Shown: one piece after another, positions 1 through 10,379 of the stretch | Position numbering within the stretch: position 1 is the stretch's first letter | How the letters are laid out: each line of letters begins with the position of its first letter | Assembly (NCBI GenBank): GCA_007570785.1 | Contig: ML660204.1 | Coordinates: 2,046,001-2,110,000, forward strand | Direction: 5' to 3' | DNA length: 64,000 bases | Source: Antilocapra americana | Lineage: Eukaryota; Chordata; Mammalia; Artiodactyla; Antilocapridae | Notes under the pieces: generated by a model | The model's database searches: none | The model's input: only the letters and a program-made list of their open reading frames with translations | Told to the model about the DNA's origin: nothing | Translations under genes and position numbers: made by a program

Positions 1-280
1 GGCTGGGTTGGGTCAGGGAATAGCAAAGCCTTAGGACTCTAGGGAGGACTCTGGGCAGCTCCAGAAGATGGAGACATCCTATTCAGAGGAGGGACAAGTC
101 ATTCTTTATGTTACTGAACACATGTGTAGGGATTAACAAGTGTCTTTCCCTCTTCATTGCCACTTACTACTTGTAGCAACTTTTTGCAGTTTCAGGCTAT
201 GGTGGAGGTTACCCCATTCCTTTACAGAGAGGAATGGAGGCCTGGAGGGAAGAAGCAATTTGCTTGTGCTCATGGGGTGA
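1..280. other. non-coding, nothing recognised
   Basis: Unique-looking sequence with faint MIR-like wording around 160-250. No gene is seen. Confidence 0.4.
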
Positions 281-515
281 GCAGGCTTCCCTGGTGGCTC
301 AGATGGTAAGACTCTGCCTGCGATGTAGAAGACCCAGATTCGATCCCTGGGTCAGGAAGATGGGGAAGATCCCCTGGAGAAGGGAATGGCAACCCACTCT
401 GGTATTCTTGCCTGGAGAATCCCATGGACAGAGAAGCCTGGCAGACTACAGTCCAAGGGGTCGCAGAGTCAGACATGACTGAGTGACTAACACACACGCA
501 CACGTGCGCGCATGT

Positions 516-554
<39 letters not shown>
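281..554 (+). mobile_element. Bov-tA SINE with (CA)n tail, target duplication preserved
   Basis: tRNA-derived head (GGCTTCCCTGGTGGCTCAGA) followed by the Bov-A part ending GACTGAGTGACTAA and a CA-repeat tail. A perfect 12-bp target duplication CTCATGGGGTGA flanks it (269-280 and 555-566), which fixes the insertion limits. Confidence 0.93.
496..554. repeat. (CA)n microsatellite
   Basis: A CA dinucleotide run of more than 20 units with a few CG/TG interruptions at its start. It is the tail of the SINE and is likely polymorphic. Confidence 0.95.
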
Positions 555-557
<3 letters not shown>

Positions 558-859
558 ATGGGGTGAATACATGAGAGAGGAGGACTTGGCTCTAGCGGTG
601 GCTTTGGGATTTGTGAAGAAGTATATCAGGACTTGTACCTCTGGGGCCAGTACACCCACAACCTTTTGATGATAACAGTAACAACAATAACCATTAGCAT
701 TTATTGAGTGCCTGCTGTGTGCTGGCTCTCTGCTAAGCAACCTTGGCTGTCTCCAAGAACACTTTACACTCACCCTCTGGCGTCAGATCCATCAGTTCCC
801 AGAAAGTGTCGAGGGAGAAGTTATCAATTCATGGTGCCTGCTCTTGTAGAAACTTGAAT

Positions 860-1040
860 TCCAGTAAGGCAGAAAACAACCACAGAAAGACATGCATGAA
901 TGAGGTAATTTCACATAATGATAACTGCTATGAAGAAAACCAACAGGGCAAAAGGATATGGTCTCTGGAGGTAAGGAAAGGACTGTGCCACATGAGGTCA
1001 TCAGGAGAGGCTTCTCCGAGGAGGTGACATTGAAGCTGGC
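860..1040 (+). repeat. fragment of an ancient interspersed repeat
   Basis: The wording (GGTCATCAGGAGAGGCTTCT, GAGGTGACATTGAAGCTGG) matches a diverged repeat that recurs in this window (6.56-7.11, 16.98-17.27, 20.37-20.55, 62.17-63.2 kb). Its family name is not certain. Confidence 0.45.
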
Positions 1041-2585
1041 ACCACGAATGAACTGAATTTGTACCCAGCCCTACTCATGACCCCAGACCTATGCTGCTTC
1101 AGTCTTACGTGGCTCACAGATGCTTCTGCCAGAGTCACCTGGCTCCCCTGTTAAGTGTCCTAGAGTTTGTGGCTTATGAGCAGGAGTGTCTGGGACCTGG
1201 GAATAGAAGGATGATAAGACACCCGAGTCAGAAGGGCTCGTACCTATGGGGCTGCGCTGTCCAATTCTAGGGTCTCTAGAAGTTGTACAATATCCAGAGG
1301 TCTCTCCAGGTGATCCCTCTGGCCAGAAAGGTGACCAAATCCCAAAGAGGAGATGGGCCACGCTTACAGTTGTGCAAAGCTGGCCTCAAGGGTACCCAGC
1401 TAAGAGGGTAAGCTAAGAGGCCACCTAGCACCAGGAAGAGGGGGTGGCTGTTTCTAGTTCACACAAAGGGATGCTGTGGGCTAGCAGTGACCCTGAGCTT
1501 GGTGGGTTATGATGGTAGAGATTGGCCCATGTTGCTTGCCCTTCTCTCTGCTTTGAGGCTTTGCCCCTGCCAGCCCAGGAGGCTAGAATAGGATGCTCAG
1601 GAGGTAGAATATCGTCACTATTTGAGGATTGCAGTCCTCCTTGATTAGGTGAAGGGGCCTTTGCAAGCTCATCACAGGCCTTCTGGGGCAGGGAAGGGGA
1701 AGGCCTGGGATTCCCTGGGGTCTTTGTGGAGCTGACAGGCTGAGGAGCGGGCAGGGCCTGGGGCGGGGGTGGCCCAGAAGGGGCTTATCTCCTCCAGACC
1801 AGTGTCAGCTCAGATCCCCAGCCTGTGGTACAGGCTGGAGCTGCCAGCCCGAGACTAGGGACCACAGCGAATTTGCATTTATATTGGAGACGTCTGTTTC
1901 CGGGGTCTGGGGGGAGGAGGGTGGCCACCGTGGTCAACTGAGCAGGAGGCGGAGAGGAGGGGCCTTCAGCCTTGTCCTGCCAGGGGCACTGGAAGTGGCT
2001 GGTGGGCTGCGCCTGCCTGGCCAAGGAACAGTGGCACAGAAGGTTCTCTGGGCACAAGGCCGGCCCTGACAGCCTGCCGGTCCACCCTCCTAGCCACTTG
2101 CCAATGTCAGCTGGGAGTTGGCTCTGCCCCATGGGCCTGGGAGAAAGGTCAGAGGCCTGTGCCAGCAAGTGACTGGTGGAGACAGAGGTACTCTTGGGAC
2201 TGGGCACAACTGCGTTGTTCTGTCCTACCCTCTTGTCAACCTGTGAAGTGGTTTCAGCCAAGGAAACTAGGGCTCAGAGGCACTGAACAATTAGTCTAGG
2301 GCGATCCAGCTCATAATCCAGTGCCCCTGAAGCTGCCTCCTAGTAACACTCAGGGTACTCATGTGCTCTGGGAGATGTCCCAAGTAGAGAGAAGACTTGG
2401 CAGATACAACAGTATCTGATTTGGGGAGAGTTGAAGGAGCTCATCACAGACTCAAGACACCCTTAGGACTGGCTTTGTGATGGCTCAGCAGACGTGCTTC
2501 ACTTTATGAAGAAGTCCATGGTCGTGACCAGGTTCGGACCAAATTGACCCTTGCCTTTGGGGAATGTAGCTTCTCCTTGTGAGAT
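1041..2585. other. unique non-coding DNA
   Basis: No supported gene. GC-moderate sequence with an octamer motif ATTTGCAT at 1871-1878 next to a GATA-type site (CTTATCTCC near 1785). Open frames here look random. Confidence 0.5.
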
Positions 2586-2589
2586 TTCA

Positions 2590-2745
2590 TAAGGAGGAAG
2601 GAATAACAGAAAGGCAAGGAGGGAGAGAGGAAGAGAGGGAAGTATGGAAATAAGGCATGGAAGAAAGGATAGAAGGAAAGAAGGAAGCATGGAAGGAGGG
2701 CTGGCTGGAAATAAGGAGGGAAGGAAGGGAAAGACAGCAGTTCAG
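2590..2745 (+). repeat. polypurine (GGAA/GAAG-rich) tract
   Basis: About 150 bp of almost uninterrupted A/G on the plus strand (GGAAGGAAGG-type units). It is low complexity and could form triplex DNA. Confidence 0.85.
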
Positions 2746-3317
2746 AAGAGGAGCCAAGGCCAGCAGCACCCCACCAGCAGTGGGAGAGAGCCACCCACCC
2801 CCCAGCAGGGTGCTGCCTCCCTTATGCACCCGGAACTGTGGTGAGTCCCCTCCTGGCTGGGGTATGGAGTGGTATTCCCTCCCCATCCTCCCGCTCCTCC
2901 CACTACACCGAGTCCTCCTGGCTTCCAGTGGCAGGTTGAGTCCTGCTCCAGGCGGTGGACCAGTGACCGCCTGGTGGGTGCTCCAGGGAACAGAGATCAG
3001 AGCCCCTCTGTGACCTTGGAGCTCAGTTCTGGTGACCCTGGCTTTATCTTCATCCCTTAGTGCTTTGCTGCCTCTGGATGGGGGTTCTGTCTTGTTCTTT
3101 GGGCTCTCTTCACTGCCCCCCTCCCCCATCCCTCCAGACGGAGGTCTTGGCCCCCTTCCCCCAGCCTGTGATTGTGGGCTTGCAGCTGACAAACCTCCTG
3201 GTCCTGGCTCTCCATACAGTAGCACGAGCCCTCCCTGTCTGTCACCAAACAGTCAGGATGGCCTGTTCCACCTGGCAGGCTGGCTGGTGCCCAGCTTCGT
3301 CTTGGGAAACGAGGACC

Positions 3318-3359
3318 AGCTCTGACAACCTGCTGCCCAGCTCTGACAACCTGCTGCCT
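3318..3359 (+). repeat. 21-bp tandem duplication
   Basis: Two head-to-tail copies of AGCTCTGACAACCTGCTGCC plus one base (3318-3338, 3339-3359), differing only in the last base. Confidence 0.9.
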
Positions 3360-3427
3360 AGGTTCAAATCCTGATTGTGCCTCTTCCTAGCTGTGTGGGC
3401 TTGGGCAAGACCCTTCGCTTGTCTGGG

Positions 3428-3636
3428 ATGAAGGTGTTAGTTGCTCAGTTGTGTCTTACTCTTTGGGACAGAGAGTCAATCCATGGCATTCTCCAGGCAA
3501 GAATACTGGAGCAGGCTGCCATTCCCTTCTCCAGGGGATCTTCCTGATTCAGGGATTGAACTTTCATCTCTCCTGCTCCTGCACTGGCAGGCAGATTCTT
3601 GGCCGCTAGCATCACCTGGGAAGCCCTCGCTTCTCT
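3428..3636 (-). mobile_element. Bov-tA SINE (antisense)
   Basis: It reads GTTAGTTGCTCAGTTGTGTC at the left, CTCCAGGCAAGAATACTGGA in the middle and CACCTGGGAAGCCCTC at the right, i.e. a reversed Bov-tA. Confidence 0.9.
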
Positions 3637-3989
3637 GAGCCCTGGCTATTCATCAGTAAATGGGTGGAAAGCTAAGACCTGCCTCTTAGATCGCAATTTG
3701 AATTATATAAGATCATGCATGGAAAGTGCTTGGCTCTGTGCCTGCCATCTAGTAAGCACTCAATACCTATTAGCTCTTAGTATCCAAACTCTGTCTTTCA
3801 GCCTAGTGGGGATGTTAGGATCCAGGGACCTGTTTCCACACCTCCACCATTAACTTTTTTATGCCTAGTGTCTCATGGTTATTTCAGCATATACAAGATT
3901 GAACCCTGCCACTATTTTACTACTGCCACTTCTTCCAGCTAACATTTAATGTGTCCTTATGATGAGCTACACATGGTTCAAGTGTTTAC

Positions 3990-4280
3990 AAAAATATGGC
4001 TCCAAATTCCTTGACTCCTTTCCTGTCAAGGGGTGGGGTCTATGACCCCTCCTGTGATAGTTTCTAGAAATAAAATATGGCAGAAGTGACATGGTGACTT
4101 CTGAGGATAGGTTAGATGTGGCCATAATCACCTGTGCTTGGGGCTCAGGGGACACCGGCTCTTGGAACCCAGCTGCCATGCTGTGAGGAAGCTCATGACC
4201 CAAGGAGAGGCCACATACAGCTGTTCCAGCTAATAGCCTCAGCCGAGCTAGGCTTGGCTGCCAGACATGTAAGGGAAGAC
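3990..4280 (+). mobile_element. MLT1-like (ERVL-MaLR) LTR fragment
   Basis: Characteristic wording such as TTGACTCCTTTCCTG, GGTGACTTCTGAGG, AGCTGCCATGCTGTGAGGAA. It is diverged and incomplete. Confidence 0.55.
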
Positions 4281-4861
4281 TCCTTTCGATGATTCCGGTG
4301 CCTGGTCTTCAGTTCTTTCCAGCTGAGGCCCCAGATACTGTAGAATGGGAGAAAGCCATCTCCCATGTGCTCTGCCTGAATTCTTGACCCATAGGAATCT
4401 GTGAGCTTAAGAAACTGGTTAACAACACTGTATTTGGGGTGGGTTGTTACTCAACAGTCAATAATCGGAACCCTTGCACTGACTCAGGAAGTAGTTGTTA
4501 TAATCATCTCCATTTCACAGAGGAGAAAATTAAACCCAAGATGCTTCAATGTGTTCCTCAAAGTCACAGAGCACCTAAGAGAGGAGATTTGTCCTCAGGA
4601 GTCTCATTCAAAGCTGCGCACCACCCTCAAGGACATGGTGGACCAGAGAGGGGATTAGATGTCACTTTGAAGGCCTTGGGGGGCTGCAGGAGGGCACTGC
4701 GGTGGAATCTGTGAGTTTGGGAAAGTGCACTAAGAAGGGTGCCATGTGGAGAGGCTGAGAGGCTGAGAAGGGGCTTGAAGTGGCCACTGGGATGGGCAGT
4801 GCCATCCTGCCATTGTCTACTATCTTCTCTCTGCCCTGCCTCCTAGAGCTGTGAAGCTCTG

Positions 4862-4910
4862 AGAAGGACTCTGAGAAGTCCTTCTCTGCGAAGGACTCAG
4901 TAGGAGTCCT
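4862..4910. repeat. two adjacent short inverted repeats
   Basis: AGAAGGACT (4862-4870) pairs with AGTCCTTCT (4877-4885) across 6 nt. AGGACTC (4892-4898) pairs with GAGTCCT (4904-4910) across 5 nt. The arms share the word AGGACT and could pair in alternative ways. Confidence 0.8.
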
Positions 4911-5239
4911 GATCTTAGTTCCTCATGAGCACTGCACCTCTGAGAGCTTGGCCCAGCCAGGGATGCCCACCAGTTGGGCTGACCTGGGCTGTGCCTTTGG
5001 ACAGGCAGAGCTTGGCTACAAAGGCCAGACACTTCAGGGTCAATATGCACAGAAAAAAGACCTAGGTGAGTTCTCTGCCCTGTTCACCTCAAGATGGGCC
5101 ACAGTGCTCCAAGACCACCTGTGCCAACTGCTTCTGTTTTGGAGTTGGCTGTGAGTGGAAAAGAACTCCAAAGAAGAGTGCCTTAAAGGAGACAAACACT
5201 GATTTCTCTTTCTCGTCAACAGTCCGGAGTCCGGCAGTC

Positions 5240-5550
5240 CTAAGCTAGCAAGATGGCTCTTTGGTACACAGGGGCCCAGATTCCTTCTATCTTACTGTTC
5301 CACACTCCTCAACACCTCATGGCCCAAAATAGCTGCTCATTCTCCAGTCATCATATTTACATTCCAGCCAGCGGGAAGGGGGAAGAGGCAAAGAATGCTC
5401 TGCCTCTCTTTAAGGACCTCTCTCAGAAATTGCACATGGTATTCTACTTTCCTTGGCCAGGATGGAGACACATGGCCGTACCTGACTGTAAGAGGCTAGG
5501 AAGTATGGTCTCTATTCTAGTGTCCATGTGTTCAGCAATGTCTGTGGGGT
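5240..5550 (+). repeat. old interspersed repeat, copy 1 (DNA-transposon-like, unnamed)
   Basis: Homologous in the same orientation to 29240-29660: both read CATGGCCCA(A/G)AAT(A/G)G, then CCATCACAT/TCATCATAT, then CCTTTAAAGACC/TCTTTAAGGACC, then a GAA(G/A)T(C/T)(A/G)CA word. Family not identified with confidence. Confidence 0.5.
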
Positions 5551-5639
5551 CCTAATACTAAGGGAAAGGGGGACTGTAGGCTTAGAAACCACCAGTAATC
5601 CCAGCCATACCTGAAAACTGGCAGCCAGAGTGGGTGTTT

Positions 5640-5830
5640 TTAAACTCATACCATTTTATTTCCCTGCTTTAAAGCATCCTGTAGCTCCCTCTGCTCTCAC
5701 TATAAAGGCTAACTCCTTATCCAGCTCTCAGGACTGCCTGATCTTATCCTGACCTTATATCTCTGCTGCCTCATCCTCCCCAGCCCACCCCCAACACTGA
5801 ACTCAAACCATACCCACATCCGCTCTCACC
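5640..5830 (+). mobile_element. L2 LINE fragment
   Basis: Diverged L2 3'-end wording (TCCCTGCTTTAAAGCATCCTG, GGCTAACTCCTTATCC, CTGCCTGATCTTATCC). Confidence 0.5.
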
Positions 5831-5939
5831 CTGAGTCTCCTCTGTGCTCTGATGATTTGGGAAATCCACAGTCAGGATCAGCCACAGAGGCAGTTAAAGA
5901 CTTTAAAGGCTGCGGTCCTAAAGTCCCTACTGTGTGCCA

Positions 5940-6270
5940 GGTACATACATAACATTTTCCCATCTCAATCCAACCTCAGTGCCCTGTGAGGTTGGCAGTC
6001 TTAGGACTTCCTTCTACAGATAAGAAACAAATGTGCTGGGTAGAGGCGTGTCATGATCTCCTTGCTGCACTGCCTTGCTGATGAGAAATGACAACTGTGG
6101 GCATGGTGCACAACGCTCCCTTCTGTCATCTTGTGGCAGTCCTCACAGCTACTGTGTCTGTCCCTTTTGCAAATGAGGAAATGGAGGCTCAGAGAGGAAC
6201 AGTGACTCCCCCAAGGCCACGCAGCCAGGTAATAGCCATGTCCTGATTGGAACCCAGGTTTCTCTGCCCC
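5940..6270 (-). mobile_element. MIR SINE fragments (two)
   Basis: MIR core wording in antisense (GTGCCAGGTACATA; GAGGAAATGGAGGCTCAGAG; CCCCCAAGGCCACGCAGCCA). Confidence 0.6.
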
Positions 6271-6554
6271 TTGCCTCCTGGAGCTTATCCTGGCCAATTT
6301 CAGGGCCTATTCCTGGGAGCTCCACCAGCTGCCCCATTTGCCTCCCCAGGGAGGAGTGAGGACAGACTGCACCCTCCCTTCTGTGGTCCCGGTGAAGGTG
6401 GCAGGGATTCCAAAGTCTAGGCTTCAGACAAGAAGATGGAGACGGAGATGGAGGTCCCCGAAAGGAAGGAACTTGCCCAGGATCCTACCCACCATCAAGG
6501 GTGTTACTGGCAAGGAAGCCAGGTCTCCTGGCTTCCAGTGCAGGGATCTTATAC

Positions 6555-7110
6555 ACTCAGCTCATTCATGCACAAATATTTATTGAACACCTACTATGTG
6601 CCAGGGACAGAGATGACAATCACAGAGATGACAAAAACAGGCATAAATGCCTGTACCCCCCCCCAACCATGGAGCTAACATTCTAGGGCAGAATTGGGGA
6701 GGGGGAGGTGGTGGAAACTAACCAAATAAATCTTTAGCAGCTACTGTCTTCCCTCTTTATTTCTTTCCTTCAACAAATATTTATTGAGAACTATATTTCT
6801 GTAAGACAGACATGGTCCTGACTCTCCTGGAGTGAGGGTCTAGTGGTAGAGACAGGCACTAAATGAGGAGACACATAAATAAACAAGATAAATTCAGATT
6901 GTAATAATGGCAGAGAGGACATCGAGGTTAAGTGCTAGGGAGTGAGGGGGCGGGGAGGCAGAGCTTCAGAGAAGGTTTGAGGGCTGGAGCTGAGATCTGA
7001 AGGGCAGGAAGCAGCCAAGCAGGGTGTTCCAGGTGGAGGAAACAGCACGTGCAAAGGGGCCAGGGAGGACTGAGCTTGGAGGTGTGGGGAGGAGCTGAGA
7101 GAGGGCCAGG
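6555..7110 (+). repeat. ancient interspersed repeat, longest left-hand copy
   Basis: Begins TATTTATTGAACACCTACTATGTGCC, continues through AACATTCTAGGGCAG, AGAGAAGGTTTGAGGGC and GTGTTCCAGGTGGAGGAAAC to CACGTGCAAAGGGGCCAGGG. The same family as fragments at 0.9, 17.0, 20.4, 21.3 and 62.2-63.2 kb. Confidence 0.5.
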
Positions 7111-7699
7111 TGCTTGGAGCAGGGTGAGAGGTGGCGGGTAGACAGGGCCACAGGAAGGGCCAGGGTGCCAACGAGGGATACTGAATCGAGAGAGGGATGA
7201 CTAGATCCACAGGGGGCACCGCTCTGGCAGGCCAGTCATCCCTACATCTGGGGGTTTCCCAGCCCGACCCCCGAGGGGGAGCGCTGAGCACCTGCTGGCC
7301 TGGCACTGTCTGCCTCTGCAGAGATAAAGCCCCACAGCCCCATGCAGTGGAGCCCCCTGGGCAGTTGCTCCACCTGCACAGCCGGCCAGGGCATTGTGTG
7401 CTGGCTCTGACAGGCACACCTGGTGCTCTCACTAGCCTGCTGTCTGTCCTGATTTAGGGGCTCATCCTGGCTGGTTTCAGGGCCTGTTCCCCAAGGTCCA
7501 CTAGCTGGGATGAGGCTGGCCGAGGAGGAGGAAGCAGGCTCTGGTAGTGGCCCGAGTAGAAAGCATGTCTCAACCTGGCAAGCCCACTGGACCCAGAGAG
7601 AAGTAGTGCTGAGCACCTATGAAACTCCAGACTTTCCTTTTCTGTTCACCTTTCCCCAGATGGCAAAGAGCCTGGGGCTCATGCAGGAAGCAAGTTTCA

Positions 7700-8045
7700 A
7701 GTGCCAGTTTAGCTGTGATGCTTAGAAACTTTCAGTCTCCCTCTCTGGGCCTCAGTATCCTCACCTGTACAATGGAAGGGTTGGCTTGACTAAATTCAGT
7801 GTAGACTCTAGAGATAGACTGTCTGAATCTTCACTTTACCATGTAGTGGCTATTTGAACCTAGGTAAATTATTTTCAGTGCCTCAGTTTACTCATCTATA
7901 AAATGGGACTATAATAATAGCATCTATTTCAAGGGTTGTCTGAAGACTGAGTTATGTGTGCTTAGAAGACTGTGCTTGGTGCTTAGAACACTGCTTGTCC
8001 CATGGTAAGTGCTATATTTAACTCTGATTGGTATTATCATTCAAA
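7700..8045 (+). mobile_element. MIR SINE fragments (two in tandem)
   Basis: Two MIR-type blocks: CTCTGGGCCTCAGTATCCTC / TACAATGGAAGGG (about 7740-7780), then GTGCCTCAGTTTACTCATCT with AAAATGGGACTATAATAATA (about 7878-7920). Confidence 0.65.
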
Positions 8046-8469
8046 TCTTTAGAGAACATTGAGCTGGAAAGATTTAGAAAGACTCTAAGATAACCGAGTG
8101 TGTTTGTTTGCAAACTTTTTGGTCTTTGTTTTTAACAAGAGGCTCTGCATTGCTCAAGAGAAATTTTACTCAGAGGCCCAGCTGTTCAAGGGGATAGAGG
8201 GAGGGGGTGCCTGCCCCACCTGCTTCCCTGTCTCTGTGTCTGCAGCCCTCAAGGGGGATACTGGAGCATAATTTGAGGACTCCTGCTCAGTTTGTCTCCT
8301 TCAGGTCACAGTCAGGGAAACTGAGACTCAGGCGAGGGACAGGGACCAGCGCAGGTCCCACAGGGACTGAGTGGCTCAGCCTAGCCTAGAACCCAGATCC
8401 CCTGGTTTTCTCAAAGCAAGACAAGGGGCAGGAGCTGGGAGAAAAGCAAGGACCAGAAGCCACTTAGGG

Positions 8470-8720
8470 GACTGGGTGCATTGTGGCATGAAGTTATTAG
8501 CATGTAAATGACATGCAAATAGATGCAAAACAGCATGTTTTATGCTAATTTGCAGAGTCGAGAGCTACGACATTTTTGGTAATAGGGCAGCAGCCTTGGT
8601 CCCTGGGCATTGCCGAACACACGTCCCTTTTTTCTTTATTTCTTTCATTATTATGATCGGGCCCATAAATCTTGGCTTGGCTGTAATCCCGCCCCTTCTC
8701 GCCGGCAAGCCTGGCTCTTG
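8470..8720. promoter_or_regulatory. candidate regulatory block with octamer (POU-type) motifs
   Basis: Not repeat-like. Contains ATGTAAAT (8502-8509), a perfect octamer ATGCAAAT (8513-8520), ATGCAAAA (8523-8530) and the near-palindrome ATGCTAATTTGCA (8542-8554) within about 55 bp. These are followed by AT-rich homeobox-like and GGGCCC/CATAAATC words to about 8690. Function is inferred only from motif density. Confidence 0.4.
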
Positions 8721-9330
8721 TCACACTCAAGGGCTTCCTCTTCAGTTTCCTGGTCCTGCCTGGGCTTGGGGACAGGCCCGGGCAATGAATCAGACAATCA
8801 GGATTCAGGAGCCACCAGTCAGCTCCAGGGCGTGGAAGCTGCTTCTCGAGGAGGGGGTCTGGGTGGAAATCTGATGGGGCTCAGGTCATGGCTGCCACTC
8901 CTCTGCGCCAGTTGTCCTGGGCATCTGGGGCATGTCCACCATGCCTTCCCAAAGCCAGCCCTAAGCCCAGGTTTGGCACCTCTGCTGAGCTCCCATGGCC
9001 ACTGTGGTCTTCCTGCTTTTGTCTGGGGTTGGCCAGCCTTGCAGGATGACCTACTCCAGGAGGGCAGGGCCTGCTCCTTTTCTTGTACACCCAGTACCTG
9101 GGGCACAGGTTTTGGATGTATCTGGTGTTGGAGAACCGAAGCAGTACAGAGATCTGGCTGTGCACCTGGGTGAGCTCCCAGTTTCTGAAACCATGCTGCT
9201 TGAATTCCAATCCTGACACCTCTGCTTTCTGAGAAAATGCTAGCACTCATACTAATAGGAATGATGCACCTACCATGATCCAGGTGCTTTGCTTGGTACT
9301 TACTGTTTAGGCTCTCACTGATAATAATAC

Positions 9331-9604
9331 AGTAAGTCCCCCACATACAAACCTTAAGTTAGGAACTTTGAAAGATGCAAATGTGCCCCTGTATGCCAGT
9401 TGCTGTACTGTACCACTGTACTTTTCAAGATACTGTACTGTAAGATTAAAAATTTTTTATTTTTTGTGTTTTTTTATGTATTATTTGTGTGAAAAGTGTT
9501 ATAAACCTAGTACAGTACGGTATTATATAGCTAGGTGTGTTAGTTGGGTACCTTGCTGACTTTGTTGTACTTAACGAACTCGTTTGCAGGTGGGGGACTT
9601 ACTA
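9331..9604. mobile_element. MITE-like non-autonomous DNA transposon with terminal inverted repeats
   Basis: AGTAAGTCCCCCAC at 9331-9344 and its exact reverse complement GTGGGGGACTTACT at 9591-9604, with TA-rich flanks. The interior is AT-rich with CTGTACTGTA words and has no coding capacity. It is probably a TcMar-type derivative. Confidence 0.75.
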
Positions 9605-9894
9605 TATCTTATAGGGTGGGGATTTTTATTATGGCTCCCATTATATGAAGGAGAGGTCAAATGACTTGCCCAAAGTCACAACCCCAGGGGAGCTGACTAA
9701 AGGGGCATTTATATTTATTGAGGACGAGTGCCTCACAAGGCAATCGCTGTAAACCATTCAGCAAAGCTGCTGTCACAGGAAATCAGAGCTTCTACCTTAC
9801 CATATGCCAACCTTTTGACAATATTAAACTTTACCTGTGCCCATAGAGAATATGGATGGTTAAGAAATTTCTTCAACCTTTTGTTTCTTGCAGT

Positions 9895-10375
9895 CCCTCT
9901 ACCCATTTAGTTCTGGTAAATGGCTTACTGGAAGCCACCACCTTCTGTATAATACTTAGGTAAGACTATCCATCTTTCTCATGGCTCCCCTAAGACTGGA
10001 GATGACTCCCCTTGTTTGTCTGTGACCTTTTCCCTTTTGCCTGAGCCTGCTAAGGTCAAACAAAGACCTTTCCATCCTTAGTCTCCTGGTTGATTAGCTG
10101 AGGTTAGAACTGTTTGTGACATCTGAAACTGGACACAGAGATAAACATTTCCTTTTCAGCTGGTTGAGACGACTTCCCCGGATTGTAAAACATCCCCCCA
10201 CCTGTAACCTGTCTACTCCACCCATATAAAAGTCAGGCAAACCGACCCAGCCCAGACACGGTGGTCTTGGGCTCACGGGTGCTCCTCCATTGCAAGAGCT
10301 TGAAAATAATCACCTCTCCCATTGTCTGGTGTATTTTGTCTTTGATACTCTTCCACTGTGCCGTTTTTTTCAGCT
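9895..10375 (+). mobile_element. LTR-like element (solo, probably class I endogenous retrovirus)
   Basis: LTR-like architecture on the plus strand: TATAAAAG at 10225-10232, then about 80 bp to a GAAAATAAT poly(A)-type word and a GT/T-rich tail (TGTCTGGTGTATTTTGTCTT). No internal retroviral genes are attached. The family is not named with certainty. Confidence 0.45.
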
Positions 10376-10379
10376 AAGG

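Noticed and set aside
281..360. tRNA gene
   Set aside because: The tRNA-like A/B-box sequence is the head of a Bov-tA SINE, here and at the other SINEs.
2587..3225. 212-codon minus-strand frame
   Set aside because: Ends in the polypurine tract and has no protein-like character.
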